A stretch of DNA of 64,000 nt from Gp6-AA40 sp963741135 (GTDB lineage Bacteria > Acidobacteriota > Vicinamibacteria > Vicinamibacterales > UBA2999): positions 62,001-126,000 of the forward strand of contig CAVUHC010000002.1 in NCBI GenBank assembly GCA_963741135.1, given 5' to 3'. Shown here one piece after another: positions 41,053-49,205 of the stretch. The notes beneath the pieces are model-generated. The model was not told where the DNA came from. It saw nothing but the letters and a program-made list of their open reading frames with translations, and ran no database searches. The translations under genes and the position numbers were made by a program. How positions within the stretch are numbered: the stretch's first letter is position 1; the number at the start of each line of letters is the position of its first letter.

Positions 41053-41053
41053 C

Positions 41054-41094
41054 TTTGACCCGTCAAAAATACAAGCACGCCCAATCAAAAGTCA
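41054..41094 (-). promoter_or_regulatory. mntH promoter with MntR-like operator
   Basis: On the minus strand, TTGACT (-35, about 41089-41094) is followed 18 bases later by TATTTT (-10), then the inverted repeat TTTGAC-GG-GTCAAA (41054-41067) just before the ATG. The same operator type occurs at 41912-41925. Confidence 0.65.
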
Positions 41095-41142
41095 ATTTAT
41101 TCTGACTCGAAATTCGGCTACAGTAGAGTCCGAACCACGAAC

Positions 41143-41832
41143 ATGCTGCCGTCGAGCACCGTTGAAAACTATCTAAAGCACATTTACCTGGGGTCGACCG
41201 CCCCGGGAACCACGCAGCGCCTTCTTCCGATGGGCCAGCTCGCCTCCGCGCTCGGTGTGACACCCGGCACGGCAACCACAATGATCAAGGCACTCGCGGA
41301 ATCAGGCCTCGTCAAGTACGCGCCCTACTCCGGCGTCGCCTTGACGCGCGCGGGCGAAAAACTCGCCGCGCGGGTCCTGCGCCGCCATCGACTCGTCGAA
41401 CTCTTCCTCGTGCAGGTGATGGGGCTGCGGTGGGACGAGGTACACGATGAGGCCGAGCTTCTCGAGCACGCCGTCTCCGATCGCCTCATCGATCGGATGG
41501 ACGAAATGCTGGGCCGCCCTGACGCGGATCCACACGGAGACCCTATTCCGGACGCTGAGGGCGTCGTAAAGCCCCAAGAAGCCCAGACGCTTCTTACGTG
41601 CCCCTTGAATACTTCGGTGCGCGTGACGCGCGTGCTCGATCAGGACAAAGCGTTTCTGCGGTTCATCGAGGGCCATGATCTGAAGCCCGGACAGTCGATT
41701 CAGGTGGAAACGCGCGATCAGGCGGCTGACAGCGTCGTCGTCCGCGGCCGAAACGATCGGCAGCTCACCATCGGAACGCGGGCCGCGTCGAAGCTGCTCG
41801 TTCAGGTCGGCGACGGCGACACGCCGAAGTAG
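41143..41832 (+). CDS. mntR: DtxR/MntR-family metal-dependent repressor
   Basis: The 229-residue protein has an N-terminal winged helix (TVENYLKHIYLG, MGQLASALGVTPGTATTMIKALAESGLVKYAPYSGVALT). The metal-binding dimerisation domain has RRHRLVELFLVQVMGLRWDEVHDEAELLEHAVSDRL, with the His/Glu ligands of DtxR proteins. A C-terminal SH3-like FeoA domain starts near residue 150. It is divergent from mntH with a 90-base gap. It probably represses mntH and the porin operon that follows. Confidence 0.92.
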   Translation: MLPSSTVENYLKHIYLGSTAPGTTQRLLPMGQLASALGVTPGTATTMIKALAESGLVKYAPYSGVALTRAGEKLAARVLRRHRLVELFLVQVMGLRWDEVHDEAELLEHAVSDRLIDRMDEMLGRPDADPHGDPIPDAEGVVKPQEAQTLLTCPLNTSVRVTRVLDQDKAFLRFIEGHDLKPGQSIQVETRDQAADSVVVRGRNDRQLTIGTRAASKLLVQVGDGDTPK

Positions 41833-41885
41833 CAGGAGGTTTGTCGCCCCGCCCCCCAACTCCACGGTCACCCCTGCCAAACTTC

Positions 41886-41926
41886 TTGACTTGAAGCATC
41901 AAAATCTGTATTTAGACTAGTCAAAA
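41886..41926 (+). promoter_or_regulatory. Promoter with MntR-like operator for the porin operon
   Basis: TTGACT (41886-41891), 17 bases, then TATTTA (41909-41914). Overlapping the start point is TTAGAC-TA-GTCAAA (41912-41925), matching the mntH operator half-sites. The ATG at 41928 leaves almost no leader. Confidence 0.65.
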
Positions 41927-41927
41927 T

Positions 41928-43088
41928 ATGACTGGGCTATATCGTGCGAGGCGAAGAGGACGTGTCCTGATTGGTTTGCTGACCGTCGTGGCGCTCCTGG
42001 GCAGCGGACCCGCGCTGGCGCAACAGTCAGACCCCGAGGCGGGTTTCCCTTCTACGGGACCGCTGTCCGGCTACATGGAGTTCCACTTCAACAAGGCAGA
42101 CGGCGAAGACGGCGTTCTCGATTTCCACCGCTTCGTTCTACTCCTCAGCCACTCGTTCTCCTCGAAAATTCGATTTGTCGGAGAGCTGGAGGTCGAACAT
42201 GCCTTTGTCGAGGGGCTCGAGGAAGCAGGCGAACTGGAGCTCGAGCAGGCCTACGTCGACTTTCTCCTTTCCCGCCGCCTGAACGTCCGGGCAGGCATGC
42301 TGCTGATGCCCATCGGCATCATCAACGAGCGCCACGAGCCTCCGGTGTTCAACGGCGTTGAGCGGCCCTTCGTCGACACCGTCATCGTGCCGACCACGTG
42401 GTTCGATGTCGGGGCCGGTATTCATGGGGAGCTCGGTCGCGGTCTCCGTTACCGCGCGTACGTGGTCGCCCCGCTCAATTCGCTGGAATTCAACGCCGAG
42501 GAGGGCATTCGAGGCGGACGACAGAAAGGGTCCCAGGACAACGTCCGCAACGTCGCATTCACGGCGCGAACGGAGTATCTCGGCCTCCGCCATCTGACCC
42601 TTGGCGCCAGCGTCTGGAGCGGTGAGTCCAACTTCGCGACGCCCCGGCTTGATACGTCGGTGACGGTCGGCGAGCTCGACGCCCGGTATCGTCGCGACCG
42701 CCTCGAGTTGCGCGGCGAGTTCGCGCAGGTGCACATTGGCGACGCCGCGCGCCTCAATGACAGCATCGGCCGCGCGGTAGGCGTCTCTCCCAACATCGCC
42801 AGCGCGCTGCGCGGCTTCTATGGCGAGGCCGCGTACCGCGTATGGAACGCCGGGGCTCCGCGCGACCTGGTCGCGTTCTTCCGCTACGAGAACTTCGATA
42901 CCCAGTTCCGAATGCCGGCAGGTTTCCTGCCGTTGAAGGAATTCGACCGCGATGCGTGGGTCACCGGCGTCACCTACTACCCCGACCCTGACGTGGCCGT
43001 AAAGGCTGACTACATCTACCTTCGGAATCAGAGCGGGATCTTCGCAAATCGCCACCTTGTCAACGTTGGGCTTGGCTGGTGGTTCTGA
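41928..43088 (+). CDS. Outer-membrane porin-like beta-barrel protein
   Basis: The 386-residue protein has a signal peptide (residues 12-31, cut after ALA). Amphipathic beta strands alternate with short turns: GYMEFHFNKA, KIRFVGELEVEHAF, ARTEYLGLRHLTLGASVW, WVTGVTYYPDPDVAVKADYIY. It ends in aromatic LGWWF, the usual signal for outer-membrane insertion. It resembles the phosphate-selective porin (OprO/P) fold. The MntR-like operator suggests metal uptake rather than phosphate (inference). RBS and leader are minimal. Confidence 0.8.
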   Translation: MTGLYRARRRGRVLIGLLTVVALLGSGPALAQQSDPEAGFPSTGPLSGYMEFHFNKADGEDGVLDFHRFVLLLSHSFSSKIRFVGELEVEHAFVEGLEEAGELELEQAYVDFLLSRRLNVRAGMLLMPIGIINERHEPPVFNGVERPFVDTVIVPTTWFDVGAGIHGELGRGLRYRAYVVAPLNSLEFNAEEGIRGGRQKGSQDNVRNVAFTARTEYLGLRHLTLGASVWSGESNFATPRLDTSVTVGELDARYRRDRLELRGEFAQVHIGDAARLNDSIGRAVGVSPNIASALRGFYGEAAYRVWNAGAPRDLVAFFRYENFDTQFRMPAGFLPLKEFDRDAWVTGVTYYPDPDVAVKADYIYLRNQSGIFANRHLVNVGLGWWF

Positions 43089-43096
43089 GGAACGCC

Positions 43097-43486
43097 ATGT
43101 TCATTCGAGTGCTGCTCCTTCTGCCGCTGCTCGCGCTCACGACAACGTCGCCGGGCGCGGCACGTGCTGCGCAATCTCAGGGCCCGCGGGTCATCGAGAT
43201 CTCCGCCGAGCGCTTCGAGTTCTGGCCATCGGAAATCACGGTGGCCGAGGGAGAAGAGGTCGAGTTGCGGCTGAGGAGCGACGATACGATTCACGGCTTT
43301 CGCATCATCGGTACGGGTACGAACCTGGCGATTCCAAAACGCGGAAAAGGCTTCGCGACGGCCAGGTTCGTCGGCGCCGTGCCCGGCCGGTACACGTTCG
43401 AGTGCAACCGGATGTGCGGCGCTGGTCACAACTTCATGCGCGGGGTGCTGATTGTGCGGCCGTCTTCGATAGGAACGGCCCCATGA
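43097..43486 (+). CDS. Exported CuA-type cupredoxin
   Basis: ATG 43097 with GAGGA upstream gives a 129-residue protein with a signal peptide (LLLLPLLALTTTSPGAA). The cupredoxin fold ends in FECNRMCGAGHNFMRG. This is the C-x3-C-x3-H-x2-M pattern of the binuclear CuA site of cytochrome oxidase subunit II, with the upstream His in DTIHGFRI. No oxidase subunit is nearby. It may pass electrons to or from the dihaem protein encoded next, whose start overlaps its stop (ATGA). Confidence 0.85.
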   Translation: MFIRVLLLLPLLALTTTSPGAARAAQSQGPRVIEISAERFEFWPSEITVAEGEEVELRLRSDDTIHGFRIIGTGTNLAIPKRGKGFATARFVGAVPGRYTFECNRMCGAGHNFMRGVLIVRPSSIGTAP

Positions 43487-44670
43487 CGCGTCCCCTCATC
43501 GGTGCGCTGGTGCTCTGGACCACGCTGGTCATGTTCCAGACGACTGCCGAAACACAGACTCCTCAGATGGCGCCGGGCGGAGCGCTCACCGGCCTGACGC
43601 CGGTCGAGTTCAGCGAGTTTCGTCTGGGATTGACCGACTTCAGTGAAGTGGAGACGGCAGAAGAGGGCCTCGGCCCCGCCTTCAACGGCACGAGCTGCGC
43701 GGTCTGCCACAGCGTGCCGGTCATCGGCGGTGGCGGCGTGATCCTTGAAGTCCGGGCCGGGTATCGCGATGACCTCGGCGAACACACCGGTTTGAACCCG
43801 GCCAACGACACGCTGATCCACATGCTCTCGACTCCGTCGCATACCTGCCAGCCGCAGATTCCCGATGACGTGAACGTCATCGCGAGACGCGCGCCGATAC
43901 CGCTGTTCGGCGCAGGGCTGGTCGAAGCGATCCCGGACGAGCTGCTGCTCGCCCTCGAAGACCCGTTCGATCGCAACCGTGACGGCGTGAGCGGCCGCGC
44001 GGCGATCGTGGTCGATGTCGCGACCGGGCATCGTCGCGTCGGGCGGTTCGGGTGGAAGTCACAGCACGCGACATTGCTCGCGTTTGGAGCGGACGCCTAC
44101 CGCAACGAGATGGGGATCACGAACGATCTCTTCCCCCTGGAATTCGCCTTTGGCGTGCCTGCGGCCCAGATGCGGCTGTGCGACCCGTTTCCGGATCCCG
44201 AAGACAAACGGGATCTGCGCACTGGGCGCCGCGGCATCGATAACTTTGAATCGTTCATGCGGTTTCTGGCGCCTGTCGCACGGAGCCAGGTCACCGACGT
44301 CACCCTCGCAGGTGAGCGCCTCTTCTCCGCAATCGGGTGCGCGACCTGCCATGTCCCTCGACTGACGACGGGACCAAGCTCCCACCCCTCATTCAACAGA
44401 CGCGATGTCGACCTCTTTTCAGATCTTCTGCTGCACGATGTGGGAACGTTGGACGGCATTCGCCAGGGTGCGGCCGAACCGTCCGAGATCCGAACACCCG
44501 CGCTGTGGGGTCTGAGGTTCCGCAGGCCGTTGCTCCACGATGGCAGCGCGGCGACGATTGCCGAGAGTATCGAACGTCACGGCGGCGAGGCTGACCTGGC
44601 CAAGCGCGTGTTCATGGCGTTGCCCTCCGCCGAGCGGGAACGCCTGCTCACGTTTCTGCGATCATTGTAA
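43483..44670 (+). CDS. Dihaem thiol-oxidoreductase-like cytochrome (DHOR/COG3488)
   Basis: The 395-residue exported protein has a signal peptide and two c-type haem sites: CAVCH (GTSCAVCHSVPVIGGGG, residue about 73) and CATCH (AIGCATCHVPRL, residue about 287). It belongs to the MauG/DHOR-like group; DGSAATIAESIERHGGEA is the family tail. Homologues in other bacteria sit in iron-regulated operons. It is coupled to the CuA cupredoxin by ATGA, suggesting a periplasmic electron-transfer or metal-oxidation pair. Confidence 0.88.
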   Translation: MTRPLIGALVLWTTLVMFQTTAETQTPQMAPGGALTGLTPVEFSEFRLGLTDFSEVETAEEGLGPAFNGTSCAVCHSVPVIGGGGVILEVRAGYRDDLGEHTGLNPANDTLIHMLSTPSHTCQPQIPDDVNVIARRAPIPLFGAGLVEAIPDELLLALEDPFDRNRDGVSGRAAIVVDVATGHRRVGRFGWKSQHATLLAFGADAYRNEMGITNDLFPLEFAFGVPAAQMRLCDPFPDPEDKRDLRTGRRGIDNFESFMRFLAPVARSQVTDVTLAGERLFSAIGCATCHVPRLTTGPSSHPSFNRRDVDLFSDLLLHDVGTLDGIRQGAAEPSEIRTPALWGLRFRRPLLHDGSAATIAESIERHGGEADLAKRVFMALPSAERERLLTFLRSL

Positions 44671-44717
44671 ATAGCCGCGGACCCGCGTCCGCCAACGCGC
44701 GCGCGATCGTCGCCAGA

Positions 44718-45392
44718 TCACTCCTCGCTGACGAAACGGCCGATCACCTCCGCCAGCCGCGTCGCATCCGGGACGACCGACGCCTCGCCGGTCGGCACGC
44801 CGTCGAGCGTGTGATGGCTGAAGCCGTACGCGACGAGACAGCATCGGGCCGATGCGTTGGTCGCGGTTTCGTAGTCGACCCGCGAGTCCCCCACCATCAG
44901 CGTGTGATCGGGCGTGACGCCGGCCCGCTCCATGAGCGCGCGCAACCCCGCCGGATCCGGCTTTCGCGGAAACGGTCCATCACCTCCGATGACGTCGTCG
45001 AAGAGATCCCTCAGCCCGAGCCCTTGGAGCACGCGTTCGGAGGGCTGCAGCGGCTTGTTCGTCAACACCGACACGCGGGCATGCTCGCGCGCCCCGCGCA
45101 CGATATCGGCGATGCCATCGTAGGGACGCGTGTGGTTGAGCAGCCGGGTGTCGTAGATTTCCAGGAACCGCGCAATGGCATCCGGCGTTTCCGGAAGACG
45201 CGCCGCGGCCAGCGCGCGCCGCACGAGCACCTTCGCGCCTTCGCCCACCATCTTCGTGATCGTGTCGTGCGGCAACGGCGCCGCGTTGAGCTCGGCGAGC
45301 AGATCGTTGACAGAATCGGCGAGGTCGCGGGACGAATCGATGAGGGTGCCGTCGAGATCGAACGCGATCAGGCGGCTGAATACGTGGCCCAC
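44718..45392 (-). CDS. HAD-family phosphoglycolate-phosphatase-like hydrolase
   Basis: GTG 45392 is chosen with GGGAG 11 bases upstream; ATG 45410 is an alternative. The 224-residue protein has HAD motif I IAFDLDGTLIDS, motif II SVLTNKP, the motif III lysine in FPRKPDP, and motif IV MVGDSRVDYETA. The alpha-helical cap is of the Gph type. The start lies within the end of queD, so the genes are coupled. It is probably a small-phosphate-ester phosphatase; phosphoglycolate is the best guess. The 44671-44717 gap holds only a GC-rich hairpin. Confidence 0.85.
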   Translation of the reverse strand: MGHVFSRLIAFDLDGTLIDSSRDLADSVNDLLAELNAAPLPHDTITKMVGEGAKVLVRRALAAARLPETPDAIARFLEIYDTRLLNHTRPYDGIADIVRGAREHARVSVLTNKPLQPSERVLQGLGLRDLFDDVIGGDGPFPRKPDPAGLRALMERAGVTPDHTLMVGDSRVDYETATNASARCCLVAYGFSHHTLDGVPTGEASVVPDATRLAEVIGRFVSEE

Positions 45393-45772
45393 GACGTAGG
45401 CGTCTCCCATACGGTGACGCGCACGACGGGCAGACCCTGCTCGCGCGAGACCTCGAAGATCAATCGCGCGATCCGCTCGACGGTGGGATTGCTGTCGATG
45501 ACGTAGACCGGCTCCCCGAGCGTTTGCAGTGGCTTCACGAGCGGATCGTCGTGCCGCAGGATCATCTTGTGGTCGAGCTCGCGATCGATCCACCCCTTCA
45601 CCACACGCTTGATGTCGCTGAAGTCGACGACCATGTTGCGGGTATCGAGCGCGTCGGTGCGGACTTCGATCTCCGCGACCGCGTTGTGCCCATGCGGGTG
45701 CTTGCAGACGCCGTTGTAGTCGAGGAGCCGATGCCCATAGCAGAAGTCGATGCGCTTGGTGACCGAGTACAT
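45368..45772 (-). CDS. queD: 6-carboxytetrahydropterin synthase QueD
   Basis: ATG 45772 (MYSVTKRIDFCYGHRLLDY) gives a 134-residue T-fold protein. Zinc histidines are in CYGHRL and HPHGHN, with the catalytic Cys candidate in GVCKHPHGHN and DFSDIKR and LDHKMIL also present. It makes the second intermediate of queuosine synthesis. queC is divergent across a palindrome. The longer upstream frame is repeat sequence. Confidence 0.92.
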   Translation of the reverse strand: MYSVTKRIDFCYGHRLLDYNGVCKHPHGHNAVAEIEVRTDALDTRNMVVDFSDIKRVVKGWIDRELDHKMILRHDDPLVKPLQTLGEPVYVIDSNPTVERIARLIFEVSREQGLPVVRVTVWETPTSWATYSAA

Positions 45773-45804
45773 ACCCGCTAATCTTAATGCTTGCACTTCG
45801 ACAA

Positions 45805-45870
45805 GCCACGGAGACACGAAGACACGGAGAGAATCAATCAAAAGCCTCCGTGTCTCCGCTCCTCCGTGGC
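45805..45870. repeat. CCACGGAGACACGG palindrome
   Basis: GCCACGGAGACACGAAGACA faces CTCCGTGTCTCCGCTCCTCC-GTGGC across an A-rich loop. It lies between the divergent queD and queC genes, where promoters would be expected. Confidence 0.92.
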
Positions 45871-45894
45871 CCGTCGCGAGTGACACACGCTGCG

Positions 45895-46563
45895 ATGATG
45901 ACGCAAACAGCTGTTCTCATTTCCGCGGGACTTGACAGCGCCGTGCTTGCCGCATCCGAAGCGCGCACGTCTCACGTGCATCCGATCTACATCAGCGCGG
46001 GTATGGCCTGGGAGCCGGAGGAGCTGGCCGCGCTCGATCATCTCCTCCTGTCGCCCCCGTTTGCGGCGCTCGAGCCTCTTGCACGACTGACTTTCACCGT
46101 CCGCGATCTGTATCCCCCGACGCACTGGGCGCTCCGCGGTGAGCCGCCTGCGTTCGACACGCCGGATGAGGATGTCTACCTGGCCGGCCGCAACATCATC
46201 CTCCTCACGAAAGCGGGGATCTATTGCGCGCAGCACGGGATCGCTCGCATCGCGCTGGGGCCGCTGGCGGGAAACCCGTTTCCGGACGCGACGCCGGACT
46301 TTTTCGATTCGATGGCTCGCGCGTTGTCGCTCGGCCTCGCGCAGTCGATCCGCATCGACGCGCCCTTCGCGGGAAAGCACAAAGCTGAGGTCATTGCGAT
46401 GGGGCTCGAGCTCGGCGTTCCGCTGGAGCTGACGCTTTCCTGCATGAACCCGAAGGGCGGGCTGCATTGCGGCGTGTGCAGCAAGTGCCGCGAGCGACGT
46501 GACGCGTTCAACGAGGCCGGCGCGGCGGATCGGACACGGTACGCCGTTCAACCGGCGCGATAG
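45895..46563 (+). CDS. queC: QueC-like 7-cyano-7-deazaguanine synthase
   Basis: The 222-residue PP-loop protein begins MMTQTAVLISAGLDSAVLAAS. The loop reads SAGLDS instead of the usual SGGxDS. The zinc cysteines LSCMNPKGG...HCGVCSKCRERRDAF match QueC. AGRNIILLTKAGIYCAQHG and GKHKAEVIAMG fit the family. It converts carboxydeazaguanine to preQ0. It is divergent from queD. The 3' end overlaps the nagA 3' end by 16 bases. Confidence 0.8.
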   Translation: MMTQTAVLISAGLDSAVLAASEARTSHVHPIYISAGMAWEPEELAALDHLLLSPPFAALEPLARLTFTVRDLYPPTHWALRGEPPAFDTPDEDVYLAGRNIILLTKAGIYCAQHGIARIALGPLAGNPFPDATPDFFDSMARALSLGLAQSIRIDAPFAGKHKAEVIAMGLELGVPLELTLSCMNPKGGLHCGVCSKCRERRDAFNEAGAADRTRYAVQPAR

Positions 46564-47729
46564 ATTTCTTCTCCGTCTATGAACGTCTTCGCCACGCGAA
46601 AAGCGCGATCGAGCACGACGATATCAGCCGTATTTCCTTCGGCGATCACGCCAAATCCCGTGAGGCCCACCGCACGCGCCGGCGTCGTCGAACACATGAT
46701 CGCGGCTTCCGCGATTGACGCGTGAAACATCGTGACGATGTTCCGGAACGCGCGATCCATCGTCAAGGTGCTTCCAGCGAGCGTCCCGTCGTCGAGCACC
46801 GCCGCCTGATCGGACACGCGGATCGAACGTCCGCCGAGACGCGCGGTCGAGCCCGGAGCCAATCCGGATCCACCCGTGCCATCGGTAATGGCCAGTACGC
46901 CGTGGACACCCTTCGCCGCGATCGCGACGCGGCACATTGCCGGGTGCACGTGGAACCCGTCGCAAATGAGCTCCGCGTTGACGTCGTCGTGTGACAGGAC
47001 CGCGCCGACGAGACCAGGTGCCCGATGCGTCATCGGCGTCATCCGGTTGAAGAGATGCGTCGCGTGGCGCGCGCCGGCGTCGATGGCCGCAACCGCCTGC
47101 TCGAAATCCGCTCCCGAGTGACCAAGGGATACGCGGTGACCGGCGCGAATGAGGGTCGGCACGAGATCGAGGGTGCCCGGCAGCTCCGGCGCAATGGTGA
47201 TGATGCCGACGTCGGCACGTCCCGATTCGATCGTCGCGAGGATGTCGCGGCCGGTGAACTGGCCTTCGCCGCGGTCGTCGTTCGGCAACCGAAGGCACGC
47301 TCGCGGCTGCGCGCCGTTGTAGTCGGGATTGATGAAATTGCTTTCAAGGTGTGCTGGCAGGACGCGTGCGCTGCCGTGCGGACGGCCCGTCCGGGCGCGA
47401 CCGATCTGGTCAAGCACCGCGCGCAATCCCGCCGGATCACAGGCGACGGTCGTCGGGCAGAACGCCGTCACGCCGTACCGGGGCAACCGGGAAGCAATCG
47501 ACGCGATTGCGTCGCCGCCGTCGAGCGTGTCGTACCCCTCGACGCCATGGACGTGGACGTCGATGAAACCAGGCACGACAAACGCGTCACGAACGTCGAC
47601 GATCGAGGCTCCGGACGGCAGGCTCCGCGTCGTTTCGATCGCCGCGATGCGTCCCCGGTCGATGACGAGCGATGCGTTGGTGAGGATGCGGTCCGGCAGG
47701 ACGATGTCGCCGCCGGCGAGTACGATCAT
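46548..47729 (-). CDS. nagA: N-acetylglucosamine-6-phosphate deacetylase NagA
   Basis: The 393-residue amidohydrolase has VVPGFIDVHVHGVEGYD, the metal ligands in HLESNFINP, SLGHSGADF and HATHLFNRMTPMTHR, and the catalytic Asp in AITDGTGGSG. It removes the acetyl group from GlcNAc-6-P in amino-sugar recycling. The ROK-family gene upstream overlaps its start (ATGA) and probably encodes the sugar kinase. Confidence 0.93.
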   Translation of the reverse strand: MIVLAGGDIVLPDRILTNASLVIDRGRIAAIETTRSLPSGASIVDVRDAFVVPGFIDVHVHGVEGYDTLDGGDAIASIASRLPRYGVTAFCPTTVACDPAGLRAVLDQIGRARTGRPHGSARVLPAHLESNFINPDYNGAQPRACLRLPNDDRGEGQFTGRDILATIESGRADVGIITIAPELPGTLDLVPTLIRAGHRVSLGHSGADFEQAVAAIDAGARHATHLFNRMTPMTHRAPGLVGAVLSHDDVNAELICDGFHVHPAMCRVAIAAKGVHGVLAITDGTGGSGLAPGSTARLGGRSIRVSDQAAVLDDGTLAGSTLTMDRAFRNIVTMFHASIAEAAIMCSTTPARAVGLTGFGVIAEGNTADIVVLDRAFRVAKTFIDGEEIYRAG

Positions 47730-48604
47730 CGGTCGAGCATGGCCGCGCGCGCAGCGCCGAGCGCGCCGCCGTCTTCGCCGAGCGTCGCAGCGGCAACAGT
47801 CAGCGACCCCGCGATGGTCCGGGGGACGCGGCGCAGCGTCTCGGCCTGCGACGGCTGCAGGAGCTGATCCGCCGCGTCGGCGATCAGGCCGCCCAGGACC
47901 ACCATGTTCGGATCCGTGATCACGACCAGGTTGGCGACCGCCATCCCAATGTAGCGCGCCGTGTCTCGAACCACGGAAATCGACACACCGTCGCCGGCCC
48001 GCGCCGCGTCGAAAATCTGCTGGAGGGTAATCGCCCCGATGTCGCCGCCCGCCATGCCGAGCACCCGGGACTCATCACCCGACTTGATTCGCCATACAAG
48101 GCGACGAACGATGCCTGCGTTGCCGATTTCCGCCTCGAGGCAACCGAACCGTCGATAGTCCTCCCTCTCGACAGGATTGAGGGCCATCCACGAGGCGACG
48201 CCCGCAACGCCATGGGCTCCCTCGAAGGGTCGGCCGTCGATGATCAGGCCGGCATGCACACAGTCGGCCGCGGTCAGCGAAGCCACGTAGGAAATCCCCT
48301 GCGCGACGCCCACCCAATGCTCGCCAAGAGCCACGGCGCAGCCGCGCGTCACGATCCGCGGCGGCTTCGACACGCCGGCGGCGCCGGCGGCTGCTGCAAT
48401 AATGCTGGAGATGCTCTCCTCGAGCGGATCGCGTACGGCGATTCCCACGGCGGACAGCGACATGCCTGATACCGCCGCACGTACGGCGTCGGCGGCAGAC
48501 GTTGGATTCGAGCCCTCGCGTTTGCCGCGCGCGGTGATGACGCCACGGTCGTCGGTGACAACGGCCACGATGGCATCTTCGCGAACCTCGACCCCCAGGA
48601 TCAC
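47726..48604 (-). CDS. ROK-family sugar kinase or regulator
   Basis: The 292-residue protein starts at GTG 48604 (MILGVEVREDAIVAVVTDDRG) and has the actin-like ATPase layout. There is a phosphate-1-like loop, LTAADCVHAGLIIDGRPFEGAHGVAG, and a C-terminal NLVVITDPNMVVLGGLI. The conserved zinc motif of many ROK kinases is degenerate (DYRRFGCLEAEIG). Coupling to nagA suggests phosphorylation of N-acetylglucosamine. No HTH is present, so it is not a NagC-type repressor. Confidence 0.8.
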   Translation of the reverse strand: MILGVEVREDAIVAVVTDDRGVITARGKREGSNPTSAADAVRAAVSGMSLSAVGIAVRDPLEESISSIIAAAAGAAGVSKPPRIVTRGCAVALGEHWVGVAQGISYVASLTAADCVHAGLIIDGRPFEGAHGVAGVASWMALNPVEREDYRRFGCLEAEIGNAGIVRRLVWRIKSGDESRVLGMAGGDIGAITLQQIFDAARAGDGVSISVVRDTARYIGMAVANLVVITDPNMVVLGGLIADAADQLLQPSQAETLRRVPRTIAGSLTVAAATLGEDGGALGAARAAMLDR

Positions 48605-48635
48605 GGCGCGATCTTACCGGACTTTCGCCAGGGCC

Positions 48636-49076
48636 TCATCCGTCGGACCTATCCGGTATGCCCGGCCAGTCGACGTGCACGTGGAGCTTGCGACCTTCGA
48701 AGGGAAGCGTGCTGGTACCGAGCGAGGGCTGGAACACTTCAGCGTCGAGACGTTTGAGCAGCATGACGTATCCGCGCTCTTCCGGGGCGGTCATGATCAC
48801 CACGCCGCCGCTTTCGGCGGGCGGGAACTTCCGATCGTCCAGGTAGTCACGATCGAAACTGATCAATGTGCGGCGGAGTTGACGAGCGAGCCGGAAATGC
48901 TCTCCGTCGCGCGCGCGCCGAAGGTCATCGTGCTCGATGACGAAAAGCGCGTCCCAGTGCAGCGTGGTGCGCATGAACGAAACGAGGCCCGCGGGAACAT
49001 TCGCGTCGACGTACACGCGCGGATGTTCTGTGATCCGTTCAGCGTGAGGTCCTAATTCGGACGAGAGTGTTCCCAT
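48636..49076 (-). CDS. DUF5615 PIN-like protein
   Basis: The 146-residue protein has VYVDANVPAGLVSFM, VIEHDDLRRARDGEHFRLARQL and TLISFDRDYLDDRKF. These are the acidic residues of DUF5615/Mut7-C-like PIN-fold domains, which are often toxins or RNases. No antitoxin gene is adjacent, so toxin activity is not supported. Its start region abuts a CAAAATGC palindrome. Confidence 0.75.
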   Translation of the reverse strand: MGTLSSELGPHAERITEHPRVYVDANVPAGLVSFMRTTLHWDALFVIEHDDLRRARDGEHFRLARQLRRTLISFDRDYLDDRKFPPAESGGVVIMTAPEERGYVMLLKRLDAEVFQPSLGTSTLPFEGRKLHVHVDWPGIPDRSDG

Positions 49077-49084
49077 AACTCTGT

Positions 49085-49194
49085 CAATTCAAAATGCAAA
49101 ATTCAAAATGCAAACATTGCGTACATCGATGCAACGAGCTGGTTGTCGAAACGACGGACGTTGTTTGCATTTTGCATTTTGAATCTTGAATTGC
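49085..49194. repeat. CAAAATGC iterated-word palindrome, copy 2
   Basis: AATTCAAAATGCAAAATTCA and more words face TTTGCATTTTGCATTTTGAA and GAATTG across a loop of about 50 bases holding CAGCTGGTTG-like sequence (AGCTGGTTGTCGA). It is a sister of the 8.9 kb element, with the loop core inverted. Confidence 0.92.
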
Positions 49195-49205
49195 CTGCTT
49201 ATCGA

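Noticed and set aside
39676..41058. 460-codon frame opposite mntH and uspA
   Set aside because: Arg/His/Asp/Gln-rich product with no motifs. It is the shadow of the Nramp gene.
48636..49076. Toxin-antitoxin pair at the DUF5615 gene
   Set aside because: No small antitoxin gene lies on either side; the gaps hold only a repeat and the ROK gene.
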